Assembly: GCF_001279725.1 (NCBI RefSeq)
Contig: NZ_LGDE01000326.1
Location: 1-60,204 of the forward strand
Direction: 5' to 3'
DNA length: 60,204 bases
Source: Streptomyces sp. WM4235
Lineage (GTDB): Bacteria; Actinomycetota; Actinomycetes; Streptomycetales; Streptomycetaceae
Of this stretch, positions 34,601 to 44,861 are shown piece by piece. Made by a program: the position numbers and the translations under genes. Position 1 is the first letter of the stretch. The number at the start of each line of letters is the position of its first letter. The notes below the pieces were generated by a model. That model was not told the DNA's origin, did not search any database, and was given only the letters and a program-made list of their open reading frames with translations.

Positions 34601-37600
34601 GCGGCGGTGCGGGTGGCCGTCCTGCTCCTGGCGGAAGCCTTCACGTGCCACGCCCAGCCAGGTGTCCCGCGCGGTGTCCAGGCGTAGGGGCACGGTGTTC
34701 AGGAAGAGTCCGGCGATGCGCTCCGCACCGGCCAGTTCGGGCCGGCCATGGGTGATCAGACCCGTGGTGACGTCACGGGTGCCGGCGAGCGCGGCCAGTG
34801 TCAGGCCGTGCGCCGCGAAGAGTACGGACTTGACCGGCAAGGTGTGTTCGGCCGCGAAGCGCCGCACCTGCTCGACGAGGGCGGCGGGCAGGTCGAACCG
34901 CCGGGAGGTCGGACGGTGGCCGGCTCCGGGCAGGTGGGGCGAGAACGACTCGATCGGCAGGGGCTCGGAGCCGGCCAGCTTCTCGCGCCAGTAACGCCGG
35001 GCCTCCCGCGAACGCAGAGCGGCCTGCTCCAGCCGTACGTGGGCCGCCGGTGACGCGAGTGCCGCGTCCTCGACGGGATCGGCGTCCAGACCGAGGCCGT
35101 GTGCGTAGTCCTGGAGCAGTTCCTGGAGCAGGGTGGCAACGCTGCCGCCGTCGAGGAGCGCGTGGTGAAAGCTGAGGACCAGGTCGACAGCGGTGGGGCG
35201 CACGTGGGCGCGGAACAAGTACAGCGGCGGCCGGTCGAAGACGTACGGGTGGCGGCGGCGTTCCTCGATGTGCGCGCGTACCTCGGCCTCGGCTGCCGTG
35301 TCGTCCAGCGGACGCAGGTCGGCGATCTCCAGGCCGCCGTGCACCTGAGACCGGACGATCTGCAGCGGTTCGGCACCGTTCAGGTCGAAAGCCGACCGCA
35401 GCGCCGGATGCCGTGCCGTCAGCCGGTCGAAGGCGCGGCGGAACTCCTCCTCCTCCCAGGGCATTTCCAGGGTGTACCGGAAGACGTCCCGGTAGGTGGC
35501 CGAGGATTCGTGCCTGCGGCTGTGGTAGAGCAGGCCGAGCTGGAGCCGGTTGAGGGGGTAGGCGTCCTCGGCGTCCCGCAGCCGGGCCCGGTCCACGTCC
35601 GCCACGAGGGCGAAGGGAGCCGGGACGGCCTCGGCCCCGGACGCGTCGCATTCCTCGGCACATGAGGCGAGACCGGCCACCGTCGGGTTGCGCAGGAGGT
35701 CGGTGAGCGAGAAGCACAGGCCCCTGGCCTCCGCCGCGGCGCGCACCCTGAGCATGGTGATCGAGTCACCGCCGAGGGCGAAGTAGTCGTCGTGCACCCC
35801 CACGGCGTCATGGCCCAGGACACGGGCCCAGACCTCGGCGAGGACCGCCTCGGTATGGTTGCGCCGCCGGCCGTCCCCGGTGGCCCTCGGGGAGTCGTCC
35901 GGCAGGGGAAGGGCGCGGCGGTCGGTCTTGCCGTTGGGGGACAGCGGAACCGCGTCGATCCGGGTGAAGGTCGCCGGAATCGTGAACGCCGGCAGCGTCC
36001 GCCCGAGCCGCTCGCGCAGCAGTGCCGTGTCGATCGGGTCGTCGGCGACGTAGTAGCCGGCCAGGACGGTTCCCCGGTCGATGGTGTCACGTCCCACCAC
36101 GACGGCGTCACGCACCCCGGGGACCGCGCGCAGGGCGGCCGCCGCCTCCCCGGGCTCGACGCGGTGGCCCCGGATCTTGACCTGGTCGTCGATCCGTCCG
36201 AGGTACTCCACGGTGCCGTTCGCGAGCCACCGGGCCAGGTCCCCGCTGCGGTAGAGGCGACCGCCCGGCACGAACGGGTCGCTGCCGAACTTCTCGGCGG
36301 TCAGCTCCGGACGGTCGAGGTACCCCCGGGCGACGCCGGCCCCGCCGATGCACAGCTCGCCGGCGACACCGACGGGTTGCGGCAGGTCGTCGGCGCCCAG
36401 CACGTACAGCCTGGTGTTGTCGATCGGCCGCCCGATGGGAACCCGTGTGACGCCGCGTGCGGGGTCGGGTGGGCAGTCGTAGGACGATACGTCGACCGTC
36501 GCCTCCGTCGGGCCGTACAGATTCACGATCTGCGTCGGCTGTTCACCACCCCTCTCGCGGCAGGACCGGTCGGCGAGGTGGTTGAACCGCTCGACCTGCG
36601 GCCCGGACAGGGCCTCGCCGCTGCAATAGACGTAACGCAGGGACGCGATGCCCAGGCGTGTCTGCGGCGACTCCTCCAGCAGGTCGAGGAACGGGCCGAG
36701 CATCGAGGGGACGAAGTGCACGGCGGTGACCCGGTGCTCGCGGATCGCCCGGAGCACCTCGCGCGGGTCCCGCTGCGCGCCGGGCGGCAGCAGGGCCACG
36801 GTCGCGCCCTCGACGGCCCACCAGAACAACTCCCACACCGAGACGTCGAAGGAGACCGGCGTCTTCTGCAGGAGCACGTCCTGCTCTCCGAGCGGGTATC
36901 GGCGCTGCATCCATGCGAGGCGGTTGACCACGCTGTGATGCTCGACCATGACGCCCTTGGGCTGCCCGGTGGAACCGGAGGTGTAGATGACGTAGGCGAG
37001 GTCACGGGAGGTGGCGACCGGCTCGACCGGGGCTTCGCCGCCGGTCCGCAGCCCGTCGATGTGCCGGGCCGCCGCGTCCCGGGGAAGGCCGGCGGAGGTG
37101 TCGTCGACGATCACCAACTTGGCACGGCTGTCGCGCAGCAGGAAGTCCACCCGCCCGGCCGGGTGGTCGGGGTCCACGGGTACGTAGGCGCCGCCGGACT
37201 TCAGGATGCCCAGCAGTGCGACCAGCAACTGCGGTCCCCGCTCCATCATCACCGCGACGCGGTCGTTCGGACCGACGCCCTCGGCCCGCAGGGCCCGGGC
37301 GACGCGGTTGGCCCGCTCGTCGAGTTCGGCGTAGGTCAGCGTCTTTCCGGACGCCGTGACGACGGCGGTCCGCTCCGGGCGGCGGGCGGCCCGGGCCTCG
37401 AACAGCCCGTGCAACGTCGCCTGGTCCGCGTAGGGCACCAGGGGGCCGTGTGCGCGACCGGCGGTGAGGTCCCGGTGCTCGGCCGGCGTCAGCATGGGGA
37501 CGTCGCGAAGCGGTCGGTCCAGCAGGTCCAGACCGTGCTCCAGGAGCGTCGTGAGGTGACCGGCCACGGCGCCGATGGGGAAGTCCTCGTCGAAGACGTC

Positions 37601-38788
37601 ACGGTCGTAGTCCAGGTCGACGCGGATGTCGGTCGTGCCGTCGAAGGCGGAGACCAGGATGCCCAGTGCCTCCTGGTCGTGCGAGGCGGCCATCAGGGCG
37701 CTGCGTCGAACGACTCCCGGAATGTCGGGCCGGGACCAATTCATGTAGGAGAGCGTCACGTCGAAGAGCTGCCGCGGACTTCGGGCCGCCGGGGAAGTCT
37801 CGCGCAGGATGTCGCCGACCGCGAGCCGCTCATGTCGTCGGAGCCGACGGGTCGTGCCGTCGATCTCGGCGAGGAGTTCCCCGACGGTCAGCCCGCCCGG
37901 CGCCGCGATCCGTAGCGGAAGGGTGTTGGCGAACTGGCCGAGGACGTCCCTGTGCCGTTGCGTCGGACGGTTGAGGAAGGGGATGCCGAGGACCACTTCC
38001 TCGCTCCGGTGCAGACGCGTCAGACAGATGCCGAGCATGGCCGCGACGTAGGTGAAGGGCCAGTGACCCACGCCGCGGACCTGGTCGACGAGGACACCGT
38101 CGATCACGAACGAGTGGCGGCCCCGTTCGCGCGGGACGCCGCCCGTCGTACGGGTGAACAGCACGGGTGTCACGTCCGCGAGGTACTCCCGGTAGAAGGC
38201 GCGGTCGCGGTCGCCGTCGGTCCCCGTGCGGTAGGCGGAGTCCTCCTCGACGAATGCCAGGTAGGAGGGGGCCTCCCTGGTGACGCTCCGCTGATCGCCC
38301 TCCGGCGCCCCGGCGTACTCCCGGAGGATCTCGTGGCTCAGCCGGTCGAGGGTCCAGCCGTCGGCGACGATGTGGTGTGCCTTGACGTGCAGGTGCGTGA
38401 CGTCCGCGCTCTCCAGGAGAACCGTGGCTTCGACCAGGGGACCGCTGTCGAGCGGCAGGGCGCCCGCCATCGACGCGCGCATCCACTCGGCGCAGGCGCC
38501 GTCCGGTTCGGGCGCTTGCGAGAGATCGACCACGGTGACCGGAACCGTCTCCTGCGCCACCCGTTGGAAGGGAACGCCGGCACTGTCGGCGAACCGCAGC
38601 CGGAACGTCTCGTGGCGGTGCAGAACGAGTTCCGCACAGGCGGCGAGCCTTCTGTGGTCGACACCGCCGTGCAGGCGCTCGTGGAGCACGCAGTTGAACT
38701 GCGGTGATTGCGGCGCTCGGGATCCAATGGACCAGACGTCTCGCTGGTACGACGTCAACTGGTGTGATGATCCGGGGTTGGTGCTCAC
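31601..38788 (-). CDS. Dimodular NRPS: C-A-PCP-C-A-PCP-TE
   Basis: 2395 aa. Landmarks: C1 active site HHIVADG (138); A1 with YTSGSTG (601), FDVSVWE (645), [11 protein letters not shown] (760); PCP1 LGGDS (1006); C2 HHALLDG (1209); A2 with FTSGSTG (1664), [18 protein letters not shown] (1810); PCP2 LGGTS (2060); TE GWSFGG (2193) and its His in GDH (2364). Hand-read specificity residues are DVWHYSLVD for A1 (one change from the serine code) and DIQFICQVV for A2 (nearest the proline code). No E or MT domain. C1 at the very start suggests N-acylation of residue 1. GTG 38788 overlaps the P450 stop (GTGA). Confidence 0.93.
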   Translation of the reverse strand: MSTNPGSSHQLTSYQRDVWSIGSRAPQSPQFNCVLHERLHGGVDHRRLAACAELVLHRHETFRLRFADSAGVPFQRVAQETVPVTVVDLSQAPEPDGACAEWMRASMAGALPLDSGPLVEATVLLESADVTHLHVKAHHIVADGWTLDRLSHEILREYAGAPEGDQRSVTREAPSYLAFVEEDSAYRTGTDGDRDRAFYREYLADVTPVLFTRTTGGVPRERGRHSFVIDGVLVDQVRGVGHWPFTYVAAMLGICLTRLHRSEEVVLGIPFLNRPTQRHRDVLGQFANTLPLRIAAPGGLTVGELLAEIDGTTRRLRRHERLAVGDILRETSPAARSPRQLFDVTLSYMNWSRPDIPGVVRRSALMAASHDQEALGILVSAFDGTTDIRVDLDYDRDVFDEDFPIGAVAGHLTTLLEHGLDLLDRPLRDVPMLTPAEHRDLTAGRAHGPLVPYADQATLHGLFEARAARRPERTAVVTASGKTLTYAELDERANRVARALRAEGVGPNDRVAVMMERGPQLLVALLGILKSGGAYVPVDPDHPAGRVDFLLRDSRAKLVIVDDTSAGLPRDAAARHIDGLRTGGEAPVEPVATSRDLAYVIYTSGSTGQPKGVMVEHHSVVNRLAWMQRRYPLGEQDVLLQKTPVSFDVSVWELFWWAVEGATVALLPPGAQRDPREVLRAIREHRVTAVHFVPSMLGPFLDLLEESPQTRLGIASLRYVYCSGEALSGPQVERFNHLADRSCRERGGEQPTQIVNLYGPTEATVDVSSYDCPPDPARGVTRVPIGRPIDNTRLYVLGADDLPQPVGVAGELCIGGAGVARGYLDRPELTAEKFGSDPFVPGGRLYRSGDLARWLANGTVEYLGRIDDQVKIRGHRVEPGEAAAALRAVPGVRDAVVVGRDTIDRGTVLAGYYVADDPIDTALLRERLGRTLPAFTIPATFTRIDAVPLSPNGKTDRRALPLPDDSPRATGDGRRRNHTEAVLAEVWARVLGHDAVGVHDDYFALGGDSITMLRVRAAAEARGLCFSLTDLLRNPTVAGLASCAEECDASGAEAVPAPFALVADVDRARLRDAEDAYPLNRLQLGLLYHSRRHESSATYRDVFRYTLEMPWEEEEFRRAFDRLTARHPALRSAFDLNGAEPLQIVRSQVHGGLEIADLRPLDDTAAEAEVRAHIEERRRHPYVFDRPPLYLFRAHVRPTAVDLVLSFHHALLDGGSVATLLQELLQDYAHGLGLDADPVEDAALASPAAHVRLEQAALRSREARRYWREKLAGSEPLPIESFSPHLPGAGHRPTSRRFDLPAALVEQVRRFAAEHTLPVKSVLFAAHGLTLAALAGTRDVTTGLITHGRPELAGAERIAGLFLNTVPLRLDTARDTWLGVAREGFRQEQDGHPHRRYPLSAIQEDHGGPVLDTAFNYVHFHQLSRVLALPGLRLAEFRTWEENDFRLLVNAVTEPDGTGMWLRVDCDGTTFPAEQGDLYAVGYLSILRRLVEHPDEAPDFAFLAPRPVLAPPAEHPTVVTRFFEQAARTPNATAVVMGEERWSYARLAEAAANVAGRLYALEAPAGARIGIAMNRSPLTMAVLLGVMRAGCAVVPMDIGYPAARLDAMVGQARPFRVVAEAPHAHLAGDPALLLPAESVAAPAPVCPAGGGTDGASTAYVLFTSGSTGTPKGVAMPHRTLAALVAWQAVAPSAVPGGVTLQFAPLSFDISFQEIFSTLCLGGTLCLAGDAQRRDMPALLRLLDRERVEQVFLPPVALQQLAEAAGTLDITPPALRVVITCGEQLRVTPEIRAFCARLPGVVLDNQYGPTETHVVTSFPMTGDPAAFPALPPIGRALDGAEAHVLDKRMRPVPAGARGDVYLGGNFLADGYEGRPDLTKERFLPHPFADGDHRLYYTGDVGMVLPGGDIVFLGRDDAQVKVRGFRVEPAEVELAVNGLAHSCSGLRDVAVVARERADGETFLAAFLLGEGTAEDLAGIRERLHVTLPAYMVPSHLQWVSQWPLTPSGKRDDAALRRAPLTAPGRAPDSGPRDAYERTLVELMADVLGLDTVGTHDSLFDLGGTSLTAMRLVIRIEQRYQVNIPLAEFVATPSSAGIAARLREGGATAAFDPLVPIRPQGTRPPLFMVHPMGGTVLCYVSFARHLPADRPLYALQAAGADPGTTPLCTVEGLADSYLAALRTVRPDGPYTIGGWSFGGFVAFEIARRLRAEGEDVTLLVVDTTALDQGPRSPHDDEAMLEWFFHELLWPRDGGTASARTVPGGLGSPEERFTYMARVASERGILPAGSSGAVIRRLFDVYRANWRATLAYRPPREDQDLTLIRAAEPLPAVLTAMHGAARTRHQDPCNGWSSMTSGRIRTVRVPGDHLTIMEEPHVAQLANAVVELIDDSARSRRVG

Positions 38789-40047
38789 CTGTGGGCGTTT
38801 CCTTCGAGCCGTACCGGGATCTCCCGGTGGCCGTTGAAGATGAGAGAGGGAAGTGGGGTCAAGCGGTCCGAATCCACCGCGAGTTCGAGGTTCGGGAACC
38901 GGGAGAAGAGCGCGGACAGCGCGATACGGCCCTCCAGGCGGGCGAGTTCCGCTCCCAGGCAGTACGTCGGACCGTGGCTGAAGGCCAGGTGATCGCGGAC
39001 GGTGGGGCGGGTGACGTCGAAGAGGTCGGCCCCCGAACCGTGTACTCCCGGGTCGCGTCCGACCGCGGCGTAGTTGATGACGAGGGCGTCGCCCCGCTCG
39101 AACGTCAGCCCTGTCGGTTCGTCGTACAGGTCCTCGGTGGGGAAGCGCATCATGAAGTTGGCCACCGGGGCCTGGTGGCGCAACGTCTCCTCCACGACCC
39201 GGTCCCAGCCGACCCGGCCCGATACGGCCAGGTCCAGCTGATCCGGATGAGAGAGCAGGTTGACCACGGCATGGTCGAGCAGGTTCGCCGTGGTCCCGTA
39301 GCCGGCGCCCAGAACCAGCCAGATGTTGTCGGCCAGTTCCCGCTCGTCGAGCAGTCCCTCGCGATGTGCGTCGACCAGCGCGGTGGCGATGTCGTCGCCG
39401 GGCTGATCCGACTTCAGCACGATCAGGTCCGCGAGGAGCCGCGCGGCCTCCGCCTCGGTGTCGCTCGCCTGCTCCGCACTCAGATCGGTGGTGAAGACCA
39501 TGTCGTTGACGGCCTGGAAACTGTCGTACATGGACTCCGGCAGCCCGACCAGCGTGGTCACCGTCCGCCACGGCAGCCGTGTCGCGAACCACGTCCGCAG
39601 GTCCACGACCCCGTCGGGGGCGAGGGCCGCCTCCCGCGCCAGGTCGTCAAGCAACGCGGCGGTGGTCTCCTCGATCCACGGGGCGAGCACCCGTACGCGG
39701 CGGGTGCTGAACGCGGGCACCAAGGGGTGGCGCAGTCGGCTGTGGTCGGGCCCGTAAGCGGTCTGGACGGTGCGGATGTCGACCCAGATCCGCAGTGGCC
39801 AGTCGGCGGGAAGCTCACCGTTGACGAAGGCGGGCCAGTGTTGGTGTGCGTCCTTGGAGACCCGGGGGTGGACCAGTAATCGCCGGACGAGGCCCGGGTC
39901 GGTCACCGACCACGCCGGTACGCCACCGGGCAGTTCGACCCGGGCGGCGGGCCCCAGGGCACGCAGTGCCCCGGCTTCGCCGTGGACGTCCGCGGCGCTG
40001 CCGTCCAGGCGGTAGGGGCAGCGGTTCCGAGAGGGCGGGGAGGACAT
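38785..40047 (-). CDS. Cytochrome P450 with atypical I-helix, TTA-containing
   Basis: 420 aa. The heme-binding loop is [17 protein letters not shown] and the ExxR motif is EETLR. The I-helix reads [11 protein letters not shown], where the usual acidic residue before Thr (AG-x-D/E-T) is Gly, a change seen in P450s that do coupling or carrier-bound chemistry rather than simple hydroxylation. Codon 57 (39877-39879) is TTA, and because the NRPS start overlaps the P450 stop, bldA control could extend to the NRPS. It lies 31 nt after the methyltransferase gene. Confidence 0.9.
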   Translation of the reverse strand: MSSPPSRNRCPYRLDGSAADVHGEAGALRALGPAARVELPGGVPAWSVTDPGLVRRLLVHPRVSKDAHQHWPAFVNGELPADWPLRIWVDIRTVQTAYGPDHSRLRHPLVPAFSTRRVRVLAPWIEETTAALLDDLAREAALAPDGVVDLRTWFATRLPWRTVTTLVGLPESMYDSFQAVNDMVFTTDLSAEQASDTEAEAARLLADLIVLKSDQPGDDIATALVDAHREGLLDERELADNIWLVLGAGYGTTANLLDHAVVNLLSHPDQLDLAVSGRVGWDRVVEETLRHQAPVANFMMRFPTEDLYDEPTGLTFERGDALVINYAAVGRDPGVHGSGADLFDVTRPTVRDHLAFSHGPTYCLGAELARLEGRIALSALFSRFPNLELAVDSDRLTPLPSLIFNGHREIPVRLEGNAHR

Positions 40048-40078
40048 GGCTCACGACCTCGGTGGCGGTAGTCGGTGC

Positions 40079-40903
40079 TCAGTGGCGAACGGCGGTCAGG
40101 AGTCCGTAGCGGAGCTCCGGGACCTTGCAGAAGAACCACTCGCCCAAGTCGGCCGCCGTGGCCCATTCACGTGACGTCTCGCCACTGGAGTTGTTCGCGG
40201 CGTCCCGCCACCCGCTGATCATGCTGTCGTAGCAGCGCCGGACGTTCTCGGTGATGTCGGTGTGGTCCACCACCTCCAGCCCGGCCTCCCGCAGTAGTTC
40301 CCCGTACATGTCGGTGGTCAGCGAGAACTTGAAGTACGCGTACGCGTCGGCCATACGGGCCGCGTCCGGCGCGCCGAGCTCGCCCGCGAGGCTGTGTTCG
40401 GCGATGACCAGCCGTCCGCCGGGACGCAGGACCCGCGCGATGTGCCCGAGGGCCGCCTTCTTGTCCTTCATGTGCATCAGGGACTCGATGGCGTACGCGC
40501 CATCGAAGCTCCCATCCTCGAAGGGGTTCTCCATGGCATCTGCCAGCCGGAACGTGGCCCGTCCTGGAAGGGACGACGGCAAGGGACGGCTGTTGGCCAG
40601 GTCCACCTGGTAGTCGCTGACGCTGATGCCGGTGATCTGCACGGCATGGTGGGCGACGATGCGCGCCGCGGTGCTGCCGTGGCCGCAGCCCACGTCAAGC
40701 AGGTGCCGGCCCTCGGTCGGCGCGAGGCGTTCGGTGACGAGGTCCGTCAGCCGGTCTGTCGCCGCCCGCATGGAACTGTGGTCCGTGTCGTCTTCCCAGT
40801 AACCGACGTGGATGTTTCCGCCGAGGGCATGGTCGTACACATCCGTATGACGGTCGTAGAAGGTCCCCACGTCGCCGGAGGTGTGGGGGTGTTGCGCCAG
40901 CAT
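40079..40903 (-). CDS. SAM-dependent methyltransferase, sterol/RebM-like
   Basis: 274 aa. Motif I is HLLDVGCGHGSTAARIV; other conserved segments are GNIHVGYWEDD near the N-terminus, ITGISVSDYQVDLA and IARVLRPGGRLVIAE. This layout is shared by small-molecule O- and C-methyltransferases such as the RebM and sterol types. ATG 40903 is preferred because AAAGG precedes it; the frame opens at 40951. It is the first gene of the NRPS operon. Confidence 0.87.
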   Translation of the reverse strand: MLAQHPHTSGDVGTFYDRHTDVYDHALGGNIHVGYWEDDTDHSSMRAATDRLTDLVTERLAPTEGRHLLDVGCGHGSTAARIVAHHAVQITGISVSDYQVDLANSRPLPSSLPGRATFRLADAMENPFEDGSFDGAYAIESLMHMKDKKAALGHIARVLRPGGRLVIAEHSLAGELGAPDAARMADAYAYFKFSLTTDMYGELLREAGLEVVDHTDITENVRRCYDSMISGWRDAANNSSGETSREWATAADLGEWFFCKVPELRYGLLTAVRH

Positions 40904-41329
40904 GGGGCGGCCTTTCACATTTCGTCGAGTCGTTCGCGGGAGCACGGACATGGCAGACGGACCCGCGCGAAAGCGCCTGCGGGGGAGGTGGGAGGAAAAG
41001 ATACCTGGATGCCTATAGGGAAATGCGGCGCAGTTGAGATCAGGCGGTGAGCAGGGAATTCATCCGATCCACCGGCACACCGTCCGCTCACCCGAAACGC
41101 ACCACTGAAGCAGCCCCTCGGGGATATCGCCACGTAACACCGAAGGGCAGTACTGCAACCGCGCCCGGAGCGCCACCGCCGAAGGGGGTAACGCCGCACC
41201 ACGGCCCTGGCCCCCTGGAGGTGATCGCTCCGTCCCCGGGTGCTGCTACGGCGTATTACTCAGCCGTGGCGTACTCCGAGGAACGCGATTGCAGTACCGG
41301 TTCAAACAGTTCCGCTCAGGCGGTTCCGC
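40904..41329. other. Gene-free region upstream of the NRPS operon
   Basis: 426 nt with only chance open frames. It should contain the promoter of the minus-strand NRPS operon; an AT-richer patch lies at about 41000-41040 but no consensus -35/-10 pair was found there. The end of the convergent-side EF-hand gene lies at 41330. Confidence 0.4.
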
Positions 41330-41881
41330 TCACACGCGCCCGAAGAAGAGGCTGCCCGGCGCCTCCGGGTCGTTCGAGAGGAAGTGCTCGCGCACCGCCC
41401 GGATGAACTCGTGGCGCGAGATCGAGCCGTCTCCGTCGGTGTCCAGCTTGGTGAACATGTCCATCGCGTCGGGCGCGTCGCTCTTCCAGACGTCCCGCAG
41501 GAACCGGGCGAACTCTTCCTTGCTGATCTCGTTGTCGCCATCGACGTCGATGACGTCGAAGATCGCGTGGCCGCCGCCCTCGGTCACGTTGAGCCGACTG
41601 GTGTCGATCACGGCGAGGCGGTTGGCCGTGATGAACTGCTCCTTCGTGAGTCGGTCCCCGTCGACGCCGGCGTGACGGAGCAGCTCGAGCCAGTAGATCT
41701 GGCAGAAGGTCTGGAGCGCCCTGGCCCGGCGGTCGTCCTTGGCGAGCTTGTACGCCGAGATGTAGCGGTCGGCGAGCTTCTGGTAGTCCGTCCAGTCCAG
41801 ATAACCGTCCTGATTGGCATCCATGGTGTCGAATGTGCGCTCGAGCTTGATGGTGATGACGTCCTGCGCCGCAGCGGTCAC
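41330..41881 (-). CDS. EF-hand calcium-binding protein (calerythrin-like)
   Basis: 183 aa. Calcium loops with good Asp/Asn/Glu spacing are DANQDGYLDWTDY, DVDGDNEISKEEF and DTDGDGSISRHEF; a further degenerate hand lies around GVDGDRLTKEQF. This four-hand layout and length match calerythrin-type bacterial sarcoplasmic calcium-binding proteins. GTG 41881 follows GGAGGA at 5 nt. It probably buffers or senses calcium in the cytoplasm. It stands alone. Confidence 0.9.
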   Translation of the reverse strand: MTAAAQDVITIKLERTFDTMDANQDGYLDWTDYQKLADRYISAYKLAKDDRRARALQTFCQIYWLELLRHAGVDGDRLTKEQFITANRLAVIDTSRLNVTEGGGHAIFDVIDVDGDNEISKEEFARFLRDVWKSDAPDAMDMFTKLDTDGDGSISRHEFIRAVREHFLSNDPEAPGSLFFGRV

Positions 41882-42194
41882 GTTTCCTCCGTGGGGGTGA
41901 GGGGGAATTTCATGATCACCCTCCCTTGTCGCATGAAGTGGGGCAACTTGACGAAAGGTTCCTGTTCCGCCATTTCATCCATTCGGGCGCACGCGCCTGT
42001 GGAACGGATCCGCTGCGGCGGATTACCGCGTCCGCCGATGTCCTCAACAGCGTGGCACCCATACCGAATTCAGGCGGAGAGACCGAAACCCTTTGGTCGC
42101 GAGGGGGTTATCACGGCGAAGTAGGGGGAGCGGCTCGCCGACGGATGGCAGGTGCGGTCCCGGCTGTCTCCGATTCCTGAACTGGAGTGAACAA
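41882..42194. other. Intergenic region between divergent EF-hand and SDR genes
   Basis: About 313 nt, AT-richer near the EF-hand start. It must carry promoters for both neighbours. No clear consensus element or gene was recognised. Confidence 0.35.
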
Positions 42195-43088
42195 GTGACG
42201 AAATCATCGGGTCCGATGACGCCCGCAGGCCGGGCCGTGCTGATCAGCGGGTCCTCATCCGGACTGGGGGAAGCTTGCGCGCTACACATGTCCCGGGTGG
42301 GCTTCCACGTCATCGCCGGAGTCCGCCGGCCCGAGGACGGACAGCGGCTGCAAGAAGCCGCCGACGGGCGGCTGACCCCGGTGATCATGGACGTGACGGA
42401 CGAGAAGTCGGTCCTGGAAGCCGTGCACGAGGTCACCGAGTTGACTGGTGAGGCCGGGCTGTGGGGGCTGGTCAACAACGCGGGCATCGCGGTCACGGCT
42501 CCGCTGGAGTGCGTACCGATGGAGCTGATGCGCCGGCAGCTCGACACCAATGTGATCGGTCAGCTGCGGGTGACGCAGGGGTTGCTGCCTCTGCTGCGAG
42601 CCGGCTCCGGGCGGATCGTCAACGTCTCTTCGGGCCTCGGGAACGTCGCTCTCCCCTACCTCGGCGCTTACGCCGCTTCCCAGTTCGCCAAGGAGGCCCT
42701 CAGCGACACGTTGCGCCGCGAGCTCGCTCCGCAGCGGATCCCCGTTGTCGTGATCCAGCCTGGCGCCGTCCTGACCCCGCTCTGGGAGAAAATGTCCGAC
42801 GGAGGCAACCGGGTCCTGGACAGCGTTCCGGCGCCGGTCCAGGAGCTCTACCGCCACCCGTTCCAAAAGTTCATGAAGGACAACGAGACCTCTGCCCGGA
42901 GCAGCCGTACGCTCCCCGACGACGTCGCCCGGGTGATCTTCCGCGCCTTGGTCGCCCAGCGGCCCAAGACCCGCTACACCGTCGGCCGAGACGCGACCGG
43001 CAGCCGCGTGCTGTCCAGGCTGTTGTCCGACCGAATGTTGGACCGGGTCTTCGGCGGGTCATCTGCCTGGACACACCTCAGGAACTGA
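42195..43088 (+). CDS. SDR-family oxidoreductase with Lys-to-Gln change in the YxxxK motif
   Basis: 297 aa, retinol-/hydroxybutyrate-dehydrogenase-like SDR. The cofactor motif is ISGSSSGLGEA, the NNAG motif is LVNNAGIAV, and the Ser is in VNVSSG. The catalytic motif reads YAASQ where YxxxK is expected, so the Lys that lowers the Tyr pKa is Gln. A Lys follows three residues later (FAK). Activity may be lost or altered. GTG 42195 is preceded by GGAG at about 8 nt. Confidence 0.82.
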   Translation: MTKSSGPMTPAGRAVLISGSSSGLGEACALHMSRVGFHVIAGVRRPEDGQRLQEAADGRLTPVIMDVTDEKSVLEAVHEVTELTGEAGLWGLVNNAGIAVTAPLECVPMELMRRQLDTNVIGQLRVTQGLLPLLRAGSGRIVNVSSGLGNVALPYLGAYAASQFAKEALSDTLRRELAPQRIPVVVIQPGAVLTPLWEKMSDGGNRVLDSVPAPVQELYRHPFQKFMKDNETSARSSRTLPDDVARVIFRALVAQRPKTRYTVGRDATGSRVLSRLLSDRMLDRVFGGSSAWTHLRN

Positions 43089-44075
43089 CGACCCGCCGCA
43101 CGAGGGCCGAACCAGCTGATCGCGGGCCGCCCTGTCATCCGGCCGGCCACGCCTGAATTGATCCTGTGCGGATCGGACCTCACTGCTGAACCGGTGTGGT
43201 GGAGCCAAGGGCGGCGGCGAACGCGACGACGAGGTCGTGTGCCTCCCGGATTCGAGGACTGCGGCTCGGCCAACCCCTATGACCCGGCATCGACTTCGAG
43301 CGTGGGGACCGGCGCCGGGCGGCCGATGAGGCGGAGCGCCGGCGGGAGGAGCAGGAGCACCGGGAGGAGCGCCGGCGCCGGTAAGCCATGACGTGGCGCT
43401 GCCCGGAGTGCGGCCGCAAGGTCTGCCCCGCCGGTGATCCGTGGGGCACGGCGGCCGCATCCGGCGGCCTCTGCGACATGTGCCAGTCCCGGCCGAGCGC
43501 CACGCCGCGCAGACCCGCGAGCGTGCGGCGGAGAAGGCGGCGGCCGAGGCCGACGCGAGGCAGGACGGACCGTTCGGATCGATCCGCGCCCTGCGCTCCG
43601 GGGGGTCGGACGGGCGTCAGCCGGGACGGGACGGCTGTCACTGGTCATGTTGCGCAGCGGTGGCGATCATGACGGCGATGATCATGGCTGTCACGGGTTG
43701 ACCGAGCCGCTGCCGGCAGGCGCCAATCGCGAAGGTGGCCGGCTGTCATGGGCGCGCCCGTTCACACCTTGTTTTTCGCGGCCTGGCTGTCAGGAATCCG
43801 CATGGTTGCGCCGACGCGGCCGTCCGCGGACGGCTCGTCGAGCGCGTCCGCGAAAGCCCTCTGGATGGCGCCGCCCGCTGACCGGTCATCGGCCGGAGTG
43901 CCTGCGGGAATTGGCCGGCAGGTGCATGACGGGTTGGTGGGGTACGGGGCTACCTTCTTAGGGCTCCGGAGGGGCGGCTGTCCGAACGTGCGGGCCACAG
44001 GCGGGCGGTGGCGGCGTCTCCAGTGCCCCGGCTCCGCCGAGGGGCCGGGCCCCCCACGCGTGAAGGAAGACGACC
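43089..44075. other. 987-nt region with no intact gene
   Basis: It contains the zinc-ribbon remnant described at 43293-43701 and otherwise only chance frames. The 3' 330 nt form the leader of the snapalysin gene. Confidence 0.5.
43293..43701 (+). pseudogene. Degraded zinc-ribbon / charged-helix fragment
   Basis: A short frame begins (ATG 43388) MTWRCPECGRKVCPAG and later LCDMC, a four-Cys ribbon. The next frame continues AERHAAQTRERAAEKAAAEA, a charged helix, so a one-base frameshift near 43490 is likely. Just upstream another frame encodes an Arg/Glu-rich helix ending at 43376. Such small proteins occur in actinobacterial integrative elements. The assignment is tentative. Confidence 0.35.
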
Positions 44076-44648
44076 ATGTCTCTGGGCACCTGGCTGAAAG
44101 TCGGCACCTCCGCAGCCGCGCTGGTCCTCGCGGCGGCAACCGCCGCGACCGCGGCACCCGCGCCCATACCGGACGCTGCCGCAGCGGTAGTGACGCTCCG
44201 TTACGACGGCAGCCGGGCCGGCGGCTGGGAAGCGGCCATCGCGGCCGGGGTCGCTTCCTGGAACGCGAACGTCGGTAACGTACGGCTGGTGGAGGCCGCG
44301 CCCGGGGTCCGGGCCGAGATCGTCATCGTGGCCACCACCGGCTGGCCGCAGGCCACCCTCGGCCCGGTCCGTCCGGGGCGACAGGTGCGAGTCGAACTCG
44401 GCGCGCAGGCCGTGAGCCAGGGGTACGACAAGACGCGCATCGCCGCGCATGAGCTGGGCCACAGCCTGGGCCTCCCGGACACCAAGCCGGGGCCGTGCTC
44501 CCAGCTGATGTCCGGGTCCAGCGCCGGTACGGCCTGCACCAACGTCGTGCCCAACGCGACGGAGCGGTCCCGCGTGCAGAGCGCGTACGTGAACGGGCTC
44601 GCGGCGACCGTGCCGACCGACGGCCGGGTACTCATCGACGCCCCCTGA
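44076..44648 (+). CDS. snpA: Snapalysin (M7 small neutral metalloprotease)
   Basis: 190 aa. A Sec signal ends near residue 27 (LAAATAATAAP). The catalytic motif is AAHELGHSLGLPD (HExxHxxGxxD), with Asp as the third zinc ligand as in snapalysins. The short propeptide and two Cys pairs fit the family. GAAGGAAG precedes ATG 44076. The LysR regulator usually found divergent from snapalysin is absent. Confidence 0.92.
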   Translation: MSLGTWLKVGTSAAALVLAAATAATAAPAPIPDAAAAVVTLRYDGSRAGGWEAAIAAGVASWNANVGNVRLVEAAPGVRAEIVIVATTGWPQATLGPVRPGRQVRVELGAQAVSQGYDKTRIAAHELGHSLGLPDTKPGPCSQLMSGSSAGTACTNVVPNATERSRVQSAYVNGLAATVPTDGRVLIDAP

Positions 44649-44861
44649 CCGTCGGGGTCGGCGGGTGGGCCGGTGCGGGGGCCTGACCGGGACGAACTCC
44701 CGGAGGGCGGCCGTGCCGGTCCACTGCCGGCCTTCCCAGAGAAGCAGCTTCGGGCGCGGGTGCTGCTTCTCGGCGACATGGCCGATTGGGAGCATCTGCG
44801 GTGGAGCGCGGATCCGGGACCGCACCCTGGCGTAGTTGGCGCCGCTCGCCGGATCAAGCGC

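Noticed and set aside
38789..39592. Upstream extension of the NRPS frame
   Set aside because: It overlaps the P450 in another frame with no C-domain sequence; GTG 38788 has AAGGAAA and the typical GTGA coupling.
1..40903. The PKS and NRPS regions as one single biosynthetic cluster
   Set aside because: About 9 kb of unrelated genes (MerR, IS and toxin debris, M4 peptidase, 5'-nucleotidase) separate them and each has its own carrier protein. A joint product is not excluded but there is no sequence evidence for it.
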